Shown here: one piece after another, positions 16,799 through 25,998 of the stretch
Numbering within the stretch: position 1 is the first letter of the stretch
Layout of the letters: each line of letters begins with the position of its first letter
DNA from: Dongia deserti
GTDB lineage: Bacteria; Pseudomonadota; Alphaproteobacteria; Dongiales; Dongiaceae
DNA length: 64,000 nt
Direction: 5' to 3'
NCBI RefSeq assembly: GCF_003574735.1
Contig: NZ_QORW01000017.1
Span: 56,823 to 120,822 of the forward strand
Notes under the pieces: generated by a model
The model's database searches: none
Seen by the model: only the letters and a program-made list of their open reading frames with translations
What the model was told of the DNA's origin: nothing
Made by a program: the position numbers and the translations under genes

Positions 16799-17536
16799 AT
16801 GACCGATGCAACAGCCCGGACCATTCCGACCGTCGCCCAGATGCGGGAGAACTCGCTGAGCGGCGTCGTGCGCCACGAGATCGAAACCCTGATCCTAAGC
16901 GGTGAGCTGCCGGCCGGCGGTCGGGTGAACGAGAACGCCATCGCTCTCCGCTTGGGCGTTAGCCGCGGTCCGGTGCGGGAAGCCTGCCGGGGGCTGGTGG
17001 AACAGGGGCTGCTCGACCTCATCCCTAATCGCGGCGTCTTCGTGCGGCGTCTCGACCGGCACGACGTCGAGGAGGTCTATGACCTGCGTGCGGGCTTGAC
17101 CGGCTTGGCTGGGTCTCTGGTGACGGCACGGATCACCAGTGCAGAGATGGATCGGCTGCGCACGCTGGTGGCCGCGATGGATGTGTCGGCGGCGGCCGGG
17201 GACTTCCGGAGCTTCTATCCGGTCAATCTCGAATTCCACGACGTCATCCTGCAGCTGACCGGCAACAGCCGGCTGATCAAGAGCTATCGTGCGCTGATCA
17301 AGGAGTTTCAGCTGTTCCGCACCCACGGATTGGTACAGCCAAACGCGCTGCGCGAATCCAACGAGGAGCATCATGCGATCCTGGACGCACTCGAGCACCG
17401 GGATTCCGTTGCCGCCTACGACACCAGCTACCGCCACGTGCAGCACGGCAAGCAGCGGATGTTCGCGGCGTTCGACAAGCTGACGCAGGCCGGTGCCGCG
17501 AGTGCCGATGGAGCGCACAACCGAACCATCGAGTGA
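16799..17536 (+). CDS. GntR family regulator, FCD subfamily (gntR1)
   Basis: This 245-residue regulator has an N-terminal winged helix (about 20-85) with LSGVVRHEIETLILSGELP and the recognition region LGVSRGPVREACRGL. A C-terminal helical FCD ligand-binding domain follows (about 95-225), with conserved His in EFHDVI and EEHHAI that usually bind a metal and a carboxylate effector. It is closely similar to gntR2 at 28943. The gene opens the TTT transport unit and has a palindromic operator just upstream. It probably represses the carboxylate genes until a substrate binds. Confidence 0.92.
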   Translation: MTDATARTIPTVAQMRENSLSGVVRHEIETLILSGELPAGGRVNENAIALRLGVSRGPVREACRGLVEQGLLDLIPNRGVFVRRLDRHDVEEVYDLRAGLTGLAGSLVTARITSAEMDRLRTLVAAMDVSAAAGDFRSFYPVNLEFHDVILQLTGNSRLIKSYRALIKEFQLFRTHGLVQPNALRESNEEHHAILDALEHRDSVAAYDTSYRHVQHGKQRMFAAFDKLTQAGAASADGAHNRTIE

Positions 17537-17646
17537 GGGCTGCTTGGTATCCGCGCGGCGAAGCGAGTCTTCGCCGGCGCCAAGACCGGGAGAAAACCGG
17601 CTTCAACAAGATCGCCACGAGCGATCCAACATACTGGGAGAGAGAC

Positions 17647-18624
17647 ATGTTCGTGAGAGCGAGCAAACTTGCCATCATTGCCTCGGCTGTCGCGGGCCTT
17701 GCGGTTGCAAGCGCCGCCCACGCCCAGGACATCAAGTATCCCGTCGACACGGTGACTTTGGTCACGCACTCGAGCCCCGGCGGCGGAACCGACGTCTATC
17801 TGCGTGAAATGGTCAAGTTCCTTGCGCCGGCGATGGGCGCGGAATTCGCGGTCGAGAACGTCCGCGGCGGCAGCGGCGCCAAGGCGATCGCCAAAGTGGC
17901 GAATTCGCCGGCCGACGGCTCGGTGTTCTACGGATCGACGCCGAGCTACATCAACATGTCGCTGCTCAGCAAGCCGGAATTCGGCCATGATTCGGTCGAG
18001 CCGGTGGTGAGGGTCTTCCTCGATCCCCAGGTAATCTATGTCCGCAAGGACAGCCCGCTGAAGTCTTTCACTGACATCGTCGCCAGTGCCAAGGCGAACC
18101 CGGGCACCCAGAAGTGGGGCACCGGCACGCCGGCCTCGCTGGAGCGGCAGGCGCTGGAAGAGTTCAAGACGAAGGCGGGAGTCGACGTGACGATCGTCAC
18201 CCATGACGGCGGCGGCGACATGATGATCAACGTGCTGAACGGCAGCCTCGATCTCGGCATCGGCGAGATCCAGGAGTTCCGCGGTCAGCTCGACGCCGGC
18301 GAGATCCGCGTCATCGGCGTGTTCACCGATGAGCGCCTGCCCGACTTCCCCGACGCCAAGACGGCCAAGGAGGAAGGCATCGACATGGTGGTGAAGAAGT
18401 TCCGCGGCATCGTCGGGCCGAAGGGCCTTCCGCCTGAGGTGATCCAGGCGTGGGAGGCGGGCGTGACCAAGGCGCTGTTGGATCCCGAGTTCCAGAAATG
18501 GTACAAGAACGCCAGCCTGATCCCCGCCTTCATGACCCACGAGGAGTTCACGACGTTCATGGCGAGCGTGGTGCGGGAGCAGGAGGCGTTCTTCAAGGAA
18601 TACAACATCACCTCCGCGGACTAA
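17647..18624 (+). CDS. tctC: TTT transporter substrate-binding protein (TctC/Bug family)
   Basis: This periplasmic binding protein of 325 residues has a signal peptide ending AHAQ at about residue 25. Bug-family features include VTHSSPGGGTDVYLREM near the mature N-terminus and ENVRGGSGAKAIAKVANSPADG, the loops that bind the carboxylate group. The ATG at 17647 follows GGGAGAGAG; the frame is open for 38 codons upstream but those do not look like a leader. It delivers a di- or tricarboxylate to TctAB. tctB follows after 4 nt. Confidence 0.92.
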   Translation: MFVRASKLAIIASAVAGLAVASAAHAQDIKYPVDTVTLVTHSSPGGGTDVYLREMVKFLAPAMGAEFAVENVRGGSGAKAIAKVANSPADGSVFYGSTPSYINMSLLSKPEFGHDSVEPVVRVFLDPQVIYVRKDSPLKSFTDIVASAKANPGTQKWGTGTPASLERQALEEFKTKAGVDVTIVTHDGGGDMMINVLNGSLDLGIGEIQEFRGQLDAGEIRVIGVFTDERLPDFPDAKTAKEEGIDMVVKKFRGIVGPKGLPPEVIQAWEAGVTKALLDPEFQKWYKNASLIPAFMTHEEFTTFMASVVREQEAFFKEYNITSAD

Positions 18625-18628
18625 GACG

Positions 18629-19153
18629 ATGAAGATCCAGGGTGCGTTCCGCAGGGACCTGATCGGAGCCGGCATCTGCCTTGCTCTGGCGGGTGCCTAC
18701 TGGATCGGAGCGATCCACATCCACAAGAGTTCGCTGATCGGGAAGGGCGTCGGCGCCGACGCCCTCCCGCGCGGCCTGGCGGTCGCGCTGGCGGCGTTGT
18801 CGGCGATCCTGATCCTGCAGACTGTGCTCCAGCGCTGGAAGCGACCGCTGCCGGAGGACGCGCCGGCGACGCGGGAGCAGTTGGCGGAAGCAAGGCACAA
18901 GCACCTGCGCGCCGCCGGCATGTTCCTGATCGGCCTCGCCTTCCTGCTGGTCGTCGGCTATGTCGGCTATATCCCGGCGGTCTTCGCCATGATCTGCGTC
19001 ACCGCCGTCTATAGCGGGCGGCCGATGTCATGGCGCATCGCCGGAATCGCCGCGTTGCTGACCGCCGCGCTGTACGTCTTGTTCGACATGGTTCTGAAAA
19101 TCCCGATGCCGGACGGCATTTGGCCTCAAGTCTGGCGGACGATCGCCGGATGA
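18629..19153 (+). CDS. tctB: TTT transporter small membrane subunit TctB
   Basis: This 174-residue protein has four hydrophobic segments: LIGAGICLALAGAYWIGAI, LAVALAALSAILILQTVL, AGMFLIGLAFLLVVGYVGYI and AGIAALLTAALYVLFDMVL. A charged cytoplasmic loop lies between the second and third. Length and topology fit TctB, the small subunit of tripartite tricarboxylate transporters. KGVGADALPRGLA is the conserved loop after the first helix. It sits between tctC and a VOC-family gene; tctA follows only after that gene and a terminator. Confidence 0.9.
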   Translation: MKIQGAFRRDLIGAGICLALAGAYWIGAIHIHKSSLIGKGVGADALPRGLAVALAALSAILILQTVLQRWKRPLPEDAPATREQLAEARHKHLRAAGMFLIGLAFLLVVGYVGYIPAVFAMICVTAVYSGRPMSWRIAGIAALLTAALYVLFDMVLKIPMPDGIWPQVWRTIAG

Positions 19154-19204
19154 TCGGCTGCGCCGGAGCGGCCGGCCCATCGAATGCGAAGGAGGAGTTC
19201 GACG

Positions 19205-19585
19205 ATGAGAATTGCGCATCTCGCCGTCAAGGTCGACGACCTTGAGGCAGCCGGCGAGTTCTACGAAACGGTGTTCGGGTTCCGCGATGTCCGCCAGGGA
19301 CAGAACCGGGACCACTATTCACGTCACATGACCGACGGACACATCGACATCGCGCTGGTGAAGTACGACGCCGGCGCGAGCAGCAAGGAAGCCCAGGCGC
19401 TCGGCAACAAGACCGGCATCCACCATTTCGGATTCGAGGTCGACAGCGTCGAGGAGTTCGCCGCGGAGCTGAAGCGACGCGGCCTCGAGGTCGTCAGCAA
19501 TCCGGGCGTGATCCCCTTGAAGTTCAAGATGCCGGGCGGCGGCGTCGCGGAAGTCGCGCCGCGCAGGCACTTCAAGATAGACTGA
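19205..19585 (+). CDS. VOC (glyoxalase/dioxygenase) superfamily protein
   Basis: This 126-residue single VOC domain begins MRIAHLAVKVDDLEAAGEFY, the first beta-alpha-beta-beta-beta unit with H5 as a probable metal ligand. The second unit contains GIHHFGFEVDSVEEFAAEL, with His ligands, and ends in GGGVAEVAPRRHF. GGAGGAG lies 7 nt before the ATG at 19205, which is why that start is chosen over one seven codons upstream. Members include isomerases, epimerases, lyases and dioxygenases, so the reaction cannot be named. Placement inside the TTT operon suggests it acts on the imported substrate or a CoA-derived product. Confidence 0.85.
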   Translation: MRIAHLAVKVDDLEAAGEFYETVFGFRDVRQGQNRDHYSRHMTDGHIDIALVKYDAGASSKEAQALGNKTGIHHFGFEVDSVEEFAAELKRRGLEVVSNPGVIPLKFKMPGGGVAEVAPRRHFKID

Positions 19586-19591
19586 CGAACC

Positions 19592-19624
19592 GGGCCCGGC
19601 CGGACAACGGCGCCGGGCCCTTTT
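19592..19624 (+). terminator. Rho-independent terminator inside the TTT operon
   Basis: A perfect 9-bp GC stem GGGCCCGGC (19592-19600) pairs with GCCGGGCCC (19612-19620) around an 11-nt loop and is followed by TTTT. It lies 6 nt after the VOC stop and 64 nt before the tctA start, so it should reduce read-through into tctA. Confidence 0.8.
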
Positions 19625-19687
19625 CATGTGCGAAGGGCCCGGGACGGCCTGCAAGAGTGCACCGCAAGCGTACTGGACACGGGGACG

Positions 19688-21175
19688 ATGGAAACGCTGC
19701 TGATCTCTCTGAACGCTCTGATCTCGCCCGCACTGCTGGCCGCGGCGTTCGGCGGCGTGCTGTGGGGCATCGTCGGCGGCGCGCTGCCCGGCATCTCGCC
19801 CTCCATCACCATGGCGCTGCTGCTGCCCTTCACCTACGGCATGGATCCGACCACCGGCGTCGTCCTCCTTGCCGCCACCTATGTCGGCGCCGAGTATGGC
19901 GGATCCATCCCGGCCATTCTGATCAACACACCCGGCACGAACGCCGCAGCCGCGACGGTGCTGGACGGCTACGCGATGAACCAGAGAGGGTTGGCGGGCG
20001 AGGCGCTCGGCATCTCGCTGGTCTGCGGCGTCATCGGCGGATTGTTCGGCCTGGCGCTGCTGGTCGGCTTGACGCAGCCGCTGGCCAAGCTCGCCCTGCT
20101 GTTCACGCCGCCGGCCTACTTCGCGCTCGGCATTCTCGGCATCAGCGTCATCGCCACCTTGAACGAGGGCGCGCTGGTCAAGGCGCTGATGAGCGCCGTC
20201 ATAGGCCTGATGATCGCGACTGTCGGCAGCGATCCGTTCTCCGGCGTCAACCGCTTCACGTTCGGGCGGCCAGAGCTGCTCGACGGCATCCCGTACATCC
20301 TGATCATGATCGGCGTCTACGCCCTGAGCGAACTCTACATCCAGGCCGGCGAACCAGGCTGGGAAAAGCCCAAGAAGTTCGTCACCGTGAAGCTGCCGGG
20401 CTGGGTGATGTGGAAGCGGATCTGGCCGGCGACGGCGATCGGCTCGGTCATCGGCGGCTTCGAAGGCATCACGCCGGGCGCGGGCGGAACCGTTGCCTCG
20501 TTCATGGCCTACAACGAGACGCGGCGCTGGTCGAAGCATCCGGAGGAGTTCGGCAAGGGTGCGCCGGAGGGCGTAGCCGGTCCCGAGGCCGCGAACAACG
20601 TGGTGGCCTGCTCGGCGCTCATCCCGACCTTGAGCTTCGGCATTCCCGGCTCGAACTCGACCGCGATTCTCCTCGGTGGGCTGCTGCTGCACGGCCTGGT
20701 GCCAGGTCCGCTGTTGTTCACGCAGCATCCGGAAGTGATCTATGGATTGTTTGGTGGATTGCTCACCGCGAACCTGGCGATGATCCCGCTCGGCATCCTC
20801 ATCATGACGCCTTGCCTGTGGCTGGTGACACAACCGAAGCCGCTGCTGTCCGCCGGCATCTACGCCCTGATCTTTACCGGCATTTTCTCGATCCACAATG
20901 ACGCGTTCGACATCGGCTTGGCGCTGGTCGCGGCGATCCTCGGCTATGGGCTCAAATACTTCAAGTTCCCGTTCCTGCCGCTCGTGCTCGGCACGATTCT
21001 TGGCTACATGCTGGAATCGAGCTTTCGCCGCGCCTTGCTGATGTCCAACAACGACTACTCGACCTTTGTCACCGATCCGATTGCCGCCGGCATGCTGGGC
21101 GTGGCCTGCCTGTTCGTCGCCGGCTCGATCGGCCGCTCGTGGTGGGTCAGCCGCCGCCAGCGTGCGGCGGCGTAG
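19688..21175 (+). CDS. tctA: TTT transporter large permease TctA
   Basis: This 495-residue membrane protein is a full-length TctA. It has about eleven to twelve hydrophobic segments and the conserved loops GALPGISPSITMALLLPFTYG, GAEYGGSIPAILINTPGT and EGITPGAGGTVASFMAYN. A further signature, FGIPGSNSTAILLGGLLLHG, occurs near residue 320. It forms the Na+- or proton-driven channel subunit for carboxylates captured by TctC. The ATG at 19688 is chosen because the family starts directly with a membrane segment. The gene is separated from tctCB by a VOC gene and a terminator, so expression may differ from tctCB. Confidence 0.95.
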   Translation: METLLISLNALISPALLAAAFGGVLWGIVGGALPGISPSITMALLLPFTYGMDPTTGVVLLAATYVGAEYGGSIPAILINTPGTNAAAATVLDGYAMNQRGLAGEALGISLVCGVIGGLFGLALLVGLTQPLAKLALLFTPPAYFALGILGISVIATLNEGALVKALMSAVIGLMIATVGSDPFSGVNRFTFGRPELLDGIPYILIMIGVYALSELYIQAGEPGWEKPKKFVTVKLPGWVMWKRIWPATAIGSVIGGFEGITPGAGGTVASFMAYNETRRWSKHPEEFGKGAPEGVAGPEAANNVVACSALIPTLSFGIPGSNSTAILLGGLLLHGLVPGPLLFTQHPEVIYGLFGGLLTANLAMIPLGILIMTPCLWLVTQPKPLLSAGIYALIFTGIFSIHNDAFDIGLALVAAILGYGLKYFKFPFLPLVLGTILGYMLESSFRRALLMSNNDYSTFVTDPIAAGMLGVACLFVAGSIGRSWWVSRRQRAAA

Positions 21176-21269
21176 TCCGGCAAGCGCTCTACGTTGTGGT
21201 GACCGCCGGCTCTGGCGTTGCCGCAACGGCAGGGCATGGCAGCAGTTCAGTATTGGCAAGGATCAGAAC

Positions 21270-22679
21270 ATGACCCAAGGCTCAATTCCCAGCAATGTCA
21301 CGAAGGCGGCGTGCGCCTTCATCGAGTCCAGCAGCTTCGACCAGCTGCCGGCCGAGGCGGTGCGGATCGCGCGGCGCTGCATTCTCGACGGCCTGGCGCT
21401 CTACGTCGCCGGGAGCGACGAGGAATCGGTCAAGGTGCTGGTGAAGGACGCGCGCGAGACCGGCGGCCGGCCGGACGCGCTGCTGCTGGGCGCCGGCGAT
21501 GTCAAGGTTCCCGCGGGCCTCGCCGCGCGCGTGCTGGGGACGGCCGGCCACGCGCATGATTGGGACGACACGCAGGTGTCGCGCGACCCGGCTCACGTCT
21601 ACGGTCTGTTGACGCACCCGACGATTCCAGCGCTCAGCGCTTCCCTCGTCATGGCGCAGAGGCTCGGCAACGTCTCCGGTCGCGATCTCGTCAATGCGTT
21701 CGTGACCGGCGTGGAGGTCGAATCCAAGATTTCCGAATGGATGCTGCCCGATCACTACAAGCGCGGCCTGCATTCCAGCGGCACCGTCGGCACCTTCGGC
21801 GCGGCAGCCGCTGCCGCGAAGATGCTCGGCCTCAGGGACACGAAGCTTGCGTACGCCATCGGTATCGCCGCCAGCATGGCCTCGGGCATCCGCTGCAATT
21901 TCGGCACCATGACCAAGCCGCTGCACGTCGGCCGCGCCTCGGAGAACGGCGTGACGGCGGCGCTGCTCGCGTCCCAAGGCTTCACGGCCGATCCGGAATC
22001 CCTGGACGGCCGCTGGGGCTTCATGCAAGTGCAGGGCGGCGGCGTCATGGAGGCGAAGCTGGCGGAAGGCTTCGGCAAGACCTGGTCGATGGTCGAGCCC
22101 GGCATCAGCATCAAGCCTTACCCGTGCGGCATCGTCACCCACCAGTCGATGGATGCGATGCTGAAGCTGGTGACGGCGAAGAATGTCGATCCCACCAACA
22201 TCGAGACGATCGATTTCCACGCCGGCTCCAACATCCTGAACCCGATCCGCTATCCGGTGGCGCAGAACCACCTGCAGGCCAAGTTCAGCATGGCGGCTTT
22301 GCTCAGCATGATCGCGCTCAAGCGCCGCGCGGGGCGCCAGGAATTCACCGATGCCTTCATCCAGTCGCCCGCTACCCAGGACATGCAGCGGCGCATCAAG
22401 ACCCACCTCGATCCCGCGATCGAATCCAAGGGCATGGAGATCATCCGCTCGCGCATCGAGATCACGCTCAAGGACGGCAGCAAGCTGGTCGAGTGGGCGA
22501 ACGAGAATTACCGCGGCGGCCCGGACAATCCGATGTCCGACCAGGAGCTGGAGGCGAAAGTCGCAGCCTGCACGTCTGGCCTTCTCTCGGACCAGCGGCG
22601 CGATGAGTTGATCGCGGCAGCGTGGCAGGTGGACGAGCTGCCGGATGCGGCCAAGCTCGCCGAGGTAATCCAGCCATGA
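21270..22679 (+). CDS. MmgE/PrpD family protein 2
   Basis: This 469-residue paralogue has the active-site motif GHAHDWDDTQVS (about residue 95), close to the HxxDFDDT consensus, and VYGLLTHPTIPALSASL shortly after. FGTMTKPLHVGRASENGV carries the conserved Lys and Arg of the substrate pocket. It is most similar to MmgE/PrpD 4, which shares FGTMTKPFHAGR and VYGLLTHPTAPAL. The start at 21270 follows AAGGATC. Its stop overlaps the next paralogue in ATGA, so the two proteins are made together and may form a heteromer or act in sequence. A carboxylate dehydratase, decarboxylase or epimerase is likely. Confidence 0.9.
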   Translation: MTQGSIPSNVTKAACAFIESSSFDQLPAEAVRIARRCILDGLALYVAGSDEESVKVLVKDARETGGRPDALLLGAGDVKVPAGLAARVLGTAGHAHDWDDTQVSRDPAHVYGLLTHPTIPALSASLVMAQRLGNVSGRDLVNAFVTGVEVESKISEWMLPDHYKRGLHSSGTVGTFGAAAAAAKMLGLRDTKLAYAIGIAASMASGIRCNFGTMTKPLHVGRASENGVTAALLASQGFTADPESLDGRWGFMQVQGGGVMEAKLAEGFGKTWSMVEPGISIKPYPCGIVTHQSMDAMLKLVTAKNVDPTNIETIDFHAGSNILNPIRYPVAQNHLQAKFSMAALLSMIALKRRAGRQEFTDAFIQSPATQDMQRRIKTHLDPAIESKGMEIIRSRIEITLKDGSKLVEWANENYRGGPDNPMSDQELEAKVAACTSGLLSDQRRDELIAAAWQVDELPDAAKLAEVIQP

Positions 22680-24049
22680 GTTCGATGCAAAAGTCGGTCT
22701 CCGGTCATCTGGCTGATTGGGTCGCGCGGCTCAGGCCCGAGCATCTCGATGCGGCCGCAGAGCGTGCTGCGATCGATACAGTCATCGACGTTCTGGGCTT
22801 GTGCGTCGCGGCAAGGGCCATGGATTACACGCAGGCTACCATGGCGGCGTTCGACGATGCGGGCGACTGCACGGTCATCGCACAGAACCGGCGCCTGTCG
22901 CCCTATGCGGCCGCGGCCATCAACGGCACTGCGGCGCATGGCGAGGATTTCGACAACACGTTCGAAGGTTGCCCGGTCCATTCCGGCGCGGTGACCGTGC
23001 CGGCGGCGCTCGCCATCGCCGAGCAGCTGAAGGCCAACGGTCCGCGCACGGTATTGGCGATCGCCGCGGGCATCGAGGTGATGTGCCGCTTGGGCCTCGT
23101 CGCCGACAAGTCGGTGCACAAGGCCGGCTTCCATCCCACTGCTGTGCTCGGCACGTTCGCCGCGGCGATCTCGGCGGCGATCGTCAAAGGCCTCGGCGCG
23201 CCGGCGATCACTGACGGGCTCGGCATCGCTGGCAGCATGGCGTCGGGCATCATCGAATATCTGGCCGACGGCTCCTCGACCAAGCGGCTGCATGCCGGCT
23301 GGGCGGCACAATCCGGGTTGCGCGCCGCCGCGATGGGGGCCGCCGGTTTCTCCGGTCCCGGCACGGTGTTCGAGGGCACGCACGGCTTCTTCTCGGCCTT
23401 TGCACCGTCGATCAAGCCGGACTTTTCGCTACTGCTGGACGATCTCGGCACCAGGTGGGTTGGCAGCCAACTGGCTTTCAAGCCCTATGCCTGCGGCACG
23501 ATGGTGCAGCCCTATATCGATTGCGCGCTCGCGCTGCGCAAGCAGGGTGTGAAGGCGGACGAAATCGACCACATCGCCTGCGCGGTGGGCGAGGGGACCG
23601 TGCACCGCTTGTGGGAGCCGCTCGGTCTGAAGCAGCAGCCGCCGACCGCCTATGCCGCAAAGTTCAGCACGCCCTATTGCATGGCGGTGGCGTTCATAGA
23701 GGGCGACGCGGGCCTCGCGCAATTCACCGAGGACAAGGTCAAGGATCGCGCGGTGCTCGCGCTCGCTGCGCGCATCAGTTACCGCATCGATCCCAAGAAC
23801 GAGTATCCGAAGAACTATACCGGCTACCTGACTGCGACGCTCAAGAGCGGCAAGGTAATCCAGCTGCATCAACCGCATCTGCGCGGCGGCAGCCGCGATC
23901 CGTTGTCGCGCGTCGAGCTCGAGCACAAGTTCCTGCAGAACGCGGAGTTCGGCGGGTGGTCCAAGGACAAGGCGCAGGCGCTGCTGGAATTCGGCGCCAC
24001 GTTGGCGCGCCAGCCGGACATGTCCGGTCTGGCCAAGACCGGCACCTGA
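22676..24049 (+). CDS. MmgE/PrpD family protein 3
   Basis: This 457-residue paralogue has the motif AAHGEDFDNTFEG (about residue 85), where the usual DDT is DNT. SSTKRLHAGWAAQSG is the substrate-loop region. It is clearly diverged from paralogues 2 and 4. The ATG at 22676 overlaps the stop of paralogue 2 by 4 nt; an in-frame upstream ATG at 22622 lies inside that gene and is disfavoured. The SDR gene begins 2 nt after its stop. Function follows the family only; the substrate is unknown. Confidence 0.9.
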   Translation: MSSMQKSVSGHLADWVARLRPEHLDAAAERAAIDTVIDVLGLCVAARAMDYTQATMAAFDDAGDCTVIAQNRRLSPYAAAAINGTAAHGEDFDNTFEGCPVHSGAVTVPAALAIAEQLKANGPRTVLAIAAGIEVMCRLGLVADKSVHKAGFHPTAVLGTFAAAISAAIVKGLGAPAITDGLGIAGSMASGIIEYLADGSSTKRLHAGWAAQSGLRAAAMGAAGFSGPGTVFEGTHGFFSAFAPSIKPDFSLLLDDLGTRWVGSQLAFKPYACGTMVQPYIDCALALRKQGVKADEIDHIACAVGEGTVHRLWEPLGLKQQPPTAYAAKFSTPYCMAVAFIEGDAGLAQFTEDKVKDRAVLALAARISYRIDPKNEYPKNYTGYLTATLKSGKVIQLHQPHLRGGSRDPLSRVELEHKFLQNAEFGGWSKDKAQALLEFGATLARQPDMSGLAKTGT

Positions 24050-24051
24050 GC

Positions 24052-24813
24052 ATGGAGAGCGGCATGAGGGAGCTGGACGGAAAGGTCGCGCTGGTCACCG
24101 GTGGCGCGCAGAATATCGGGCGGGCGATCTGCCTCGATCTTGCGGCCGCGGGGGCGCGCATCCTGGTCAACACGCGGCGCTCGGTCGAGACCGCGCAGCA
24201 GACGGTCGACCTGATCAGGAAGGCCGGCGGCACCGCGACGCTGGCGCAGGCCGACATTACCGATCCCGCCGCGGTTGAACGCATGGTGGCTGAGGGAGCA
24301 GCCGCCTATGGCGGCATCGACATCCTCGTCAACAACGCCGCGATCCGCAAGGAAGCGCCGCTGACAGAGGTGACGTTCGCGGACTGGACGGAGGTGACGC
24401 GCATCATGCTGGACGGCGCCTTTCTGTGCACCAAGGCCTGCGCGCCGCAGATGCGCGGGCGGGGCGGCGGGTCGATCGTCACGATCGGCGGCATGACCGG
24501 CCATAGCGGCGCCGAGCAGCGCGTGCATGTGATCACCGCCAAGGCGGGGCTCGCCGGCTTCACCAAGGGCGCCGCGCTCGACCTGGCGGCGTCCAACATC
24601 ACGGTCAATTGCGTCGTGCCCGGCCTCATCGGCACGCACCGCGGCGCGACCAGCCCGGCCAATCCGCATCACCATGCCAACCGTCCCATGCCGCTGGGCC
24701 GCCGTGGTACGCCGGAGGAGGTTGCCGCGCTGGTGCGCTACCTGTGCGGTCCGCACGCCCGCTACATCACCGGGCAGAGCCTCCATGTGAACGGCGGCGC
24801 GTTTATGCCCTGA
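24052..24813 (+). CDS. SDR-family protein lacking canonical catalytic Ser and Tyr
   Basis: This 253-residue Rossmann-fold protein has the cofactor motif TGGAQNIGRAI (about 16-26), DILVNNAAIRKE, and the C-terminal ITGQSLHVNGGAF typical of FabG-like reductases. The catalytic region is atypical: the Tyr of YxxxK is Val160 (VITAK, K164 retained), and the catalytic Ser position reads Gly147 in TIGGMTG. It may use other residues, act as a binding protein, or belong to a subfamily with altered chemistry. Start alternatives are 24052 and 24064, the latter with GGAGAG before it. It is last in the tctA-MmgE/PrpD 2-3 run. Confidence 0.88.
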   Translation: MESGMRELDGKVALVTGGAQNIGRAICLDLAAAGARILVNTRRSVETAQQTVDLIRKAGGTATLAQADITDPAAVERMVAEGAAAYGGIDILVNNAAIRKEAPLTEVTFADWTEVTRIMLDGAFLCTKACAPQMRGRGGGSIVTIGGMTGHSGAEQRVHVITAKAGLAGFTKGAALDLAASNITVNCVVPGLIGTHRGATSPANPHHHANRPMPLGRRGTPEEVAALVRYLCGPHARYITGQSLHVNGGAFMP

Positions 24814-24845
24814 GCGGCGCCGCGCCCAAGTTTGCTATATGGTTT

Positions 24846-24857
24846 ATTGTTGACAAT
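24846..24857. promoter_or_regulatory. GntR/FCD operator upstream of the ABC operon
   Basis: The perfect palindrome ATTGTTGACAAT (half-sites ATTGT/ACAAT, 2-nt spacer) is followed by CTGCA and lies 62 bp before the ABC ATPase start. The same site occurs at 29733, and with one mismatch at 16758. FadR/FCD-type regulators commonly bind such TTGT-ACAA palindromes. Confidence 0.65.
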
Positions 24858-24919
24858 CTGCAGATGACACTTCACGGTCTAGGTAACGGGTCGAAGAATC
24901 CGGATTTTCGGGAGGTAGA

Positions 24920-25987
24920 ATGGCTTTCGTTGAGCTGGTCGGCCTGACCAAGCGATACGGCCCGATCGCGGTCGTGAATGCGATCTATCTGGCGATCGAG
25001 AAGGGCAAGCTGGTGTGCCTGCTGGGCCCCTCGGGATGCGGCAAGACCACGACCTTGCGCCTGGTCGCGGGCTTCATCACCCCGGACGATGGCGAGATCC
25101 AGGTTGGCGGCCGAAGGGTTTCGGCGCCCGGCGCGAGCCTGCCCCCCGAAGCGCGCAACATGTCGATGATCTTCCAGAGCTACGCGCTCTGGCCGCACAT
25201 GACGGTGTTCGAGAACGTCGCCTACGGGCTGCGCCTGCGCCGCCTTTCGAAGGACGAGATCCGCACGCGCGTCGAAACCATCCTCGCGGCCACCAAGCTG
25301 TCCGCGCTGGCGGAACGCTATCCGGGGGAATTGTCGGGCGGGCAGCAGCAGCGCGTCTCCCTGGCGCGCGCATTGGTCGTCAAGCCGGAGACGCTGCTGC
25401 TCGACGAGCCTCTTTCCAACCTCGATGCCAACCTGCGCGAGGAGATGCGGTTCGAGATTCGTCGCCTGCACGACGAATACCGCTACACCACGGTCTACGT
25501 GACGCACGATCAGGCCGAGGCCATGACCACCGCCGACATGATCGTCGTGATGAACCAGGGCGTAATCGAGCAGGCCGGCTCGCCGGAGGACATCTATCAG
25601 CGCCCCCGTTCCGAATTCGTCGCCAAGTTCATCGGCGGCACCAACATCCTGAAGGGCAAGCACACGGGCGACAGCGCAGTGGCCTGCGACGGCGGCCTCG
25701 TCCTGCGTTGCGGCAGCGGCGAGTTCCGCAGCGACGCCGCTACCGCCGTCTCGGTCCGGCACCACGACATTCGGCTGCACGAGGCGAAACCGGCCCAGGC
25801 GGACACCAACATCGTCGCGGGCACGGTCGTGCGGCAGACCTTTCTCGGCTCGCACCGAGACTATCTTGTGAGCATTCCAGGCGGGGAAATGGTGCGGAGC
25901 ATCGCACCGGTCAACGTTGCGGTCCCGGCAGGCCAGGAGGTCTGGCTGCACTTCCCGCCGGAATTCTGCCGGGCACTCGCGCACTAG
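24920..25987 (+). CDS. ABC transporter ATP-binding protein (Fe3+/polyamine type)
   Basis: This 355-residue ATPase has Walker A GPSGCGKTT, Q-loop FQSYALWPHMTV, signature LSGGQQQRVSLARAL, Walker B LLLDEPLSNLD and the H-loop THDQAEAM. A TOBE-like C-terminal region from about 240 (FIGGTNILKGK) completes the FbpC/PotA-type layout. GGGAGGTAGA precedes the start. It is the first gene of a three-gene importer with the binding protein and a fused permease downstream. The class carries Fe3+, thiamine, phosphonates or organic ligands; in this setting an organic acid or its metal complex is plausible. Confidence 0.93.
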   Translation: MAFVELVGLTKRYGPIAVVNAIYLAIEKGKLVCLLGPSGCGKTTTLRLVAGFITPDDGEIQVGGRRVSAPGASLPPEARNMSMIFQSYALWPHMTVFENVAYGLRLRRLSKDEIRTRVETILAATKLSALAERYPGELSGGQQQRVSLARALVVKPETLLLDEPLSNLDANLREEMRFEIRRLHDEYRYTTVYVTHDQAEAMTTADMIVVMNQGVIEQAGSPEDIYQRPRSEFVAKFIGGTNILKGKHTGDSAVACDGGLVLRCGSGEFRSDAATAVSVRHHDIRLHEAKPAQADTNIVAGTVVRQTFLGSHRDYLVSIPGGEMVRSIAPVNVAVPAGQEVWLHFPPEFCRALAH

Positions 25988-25998
25988 AGGAGGAAAGC

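Noticed and set aside
19319..21259. A 646-codon minus-strand frame over tctA
   Set aside because: It is Arg/Gln/Asp-rich antisense of tctA and the VOC gene with no recognisable domain.
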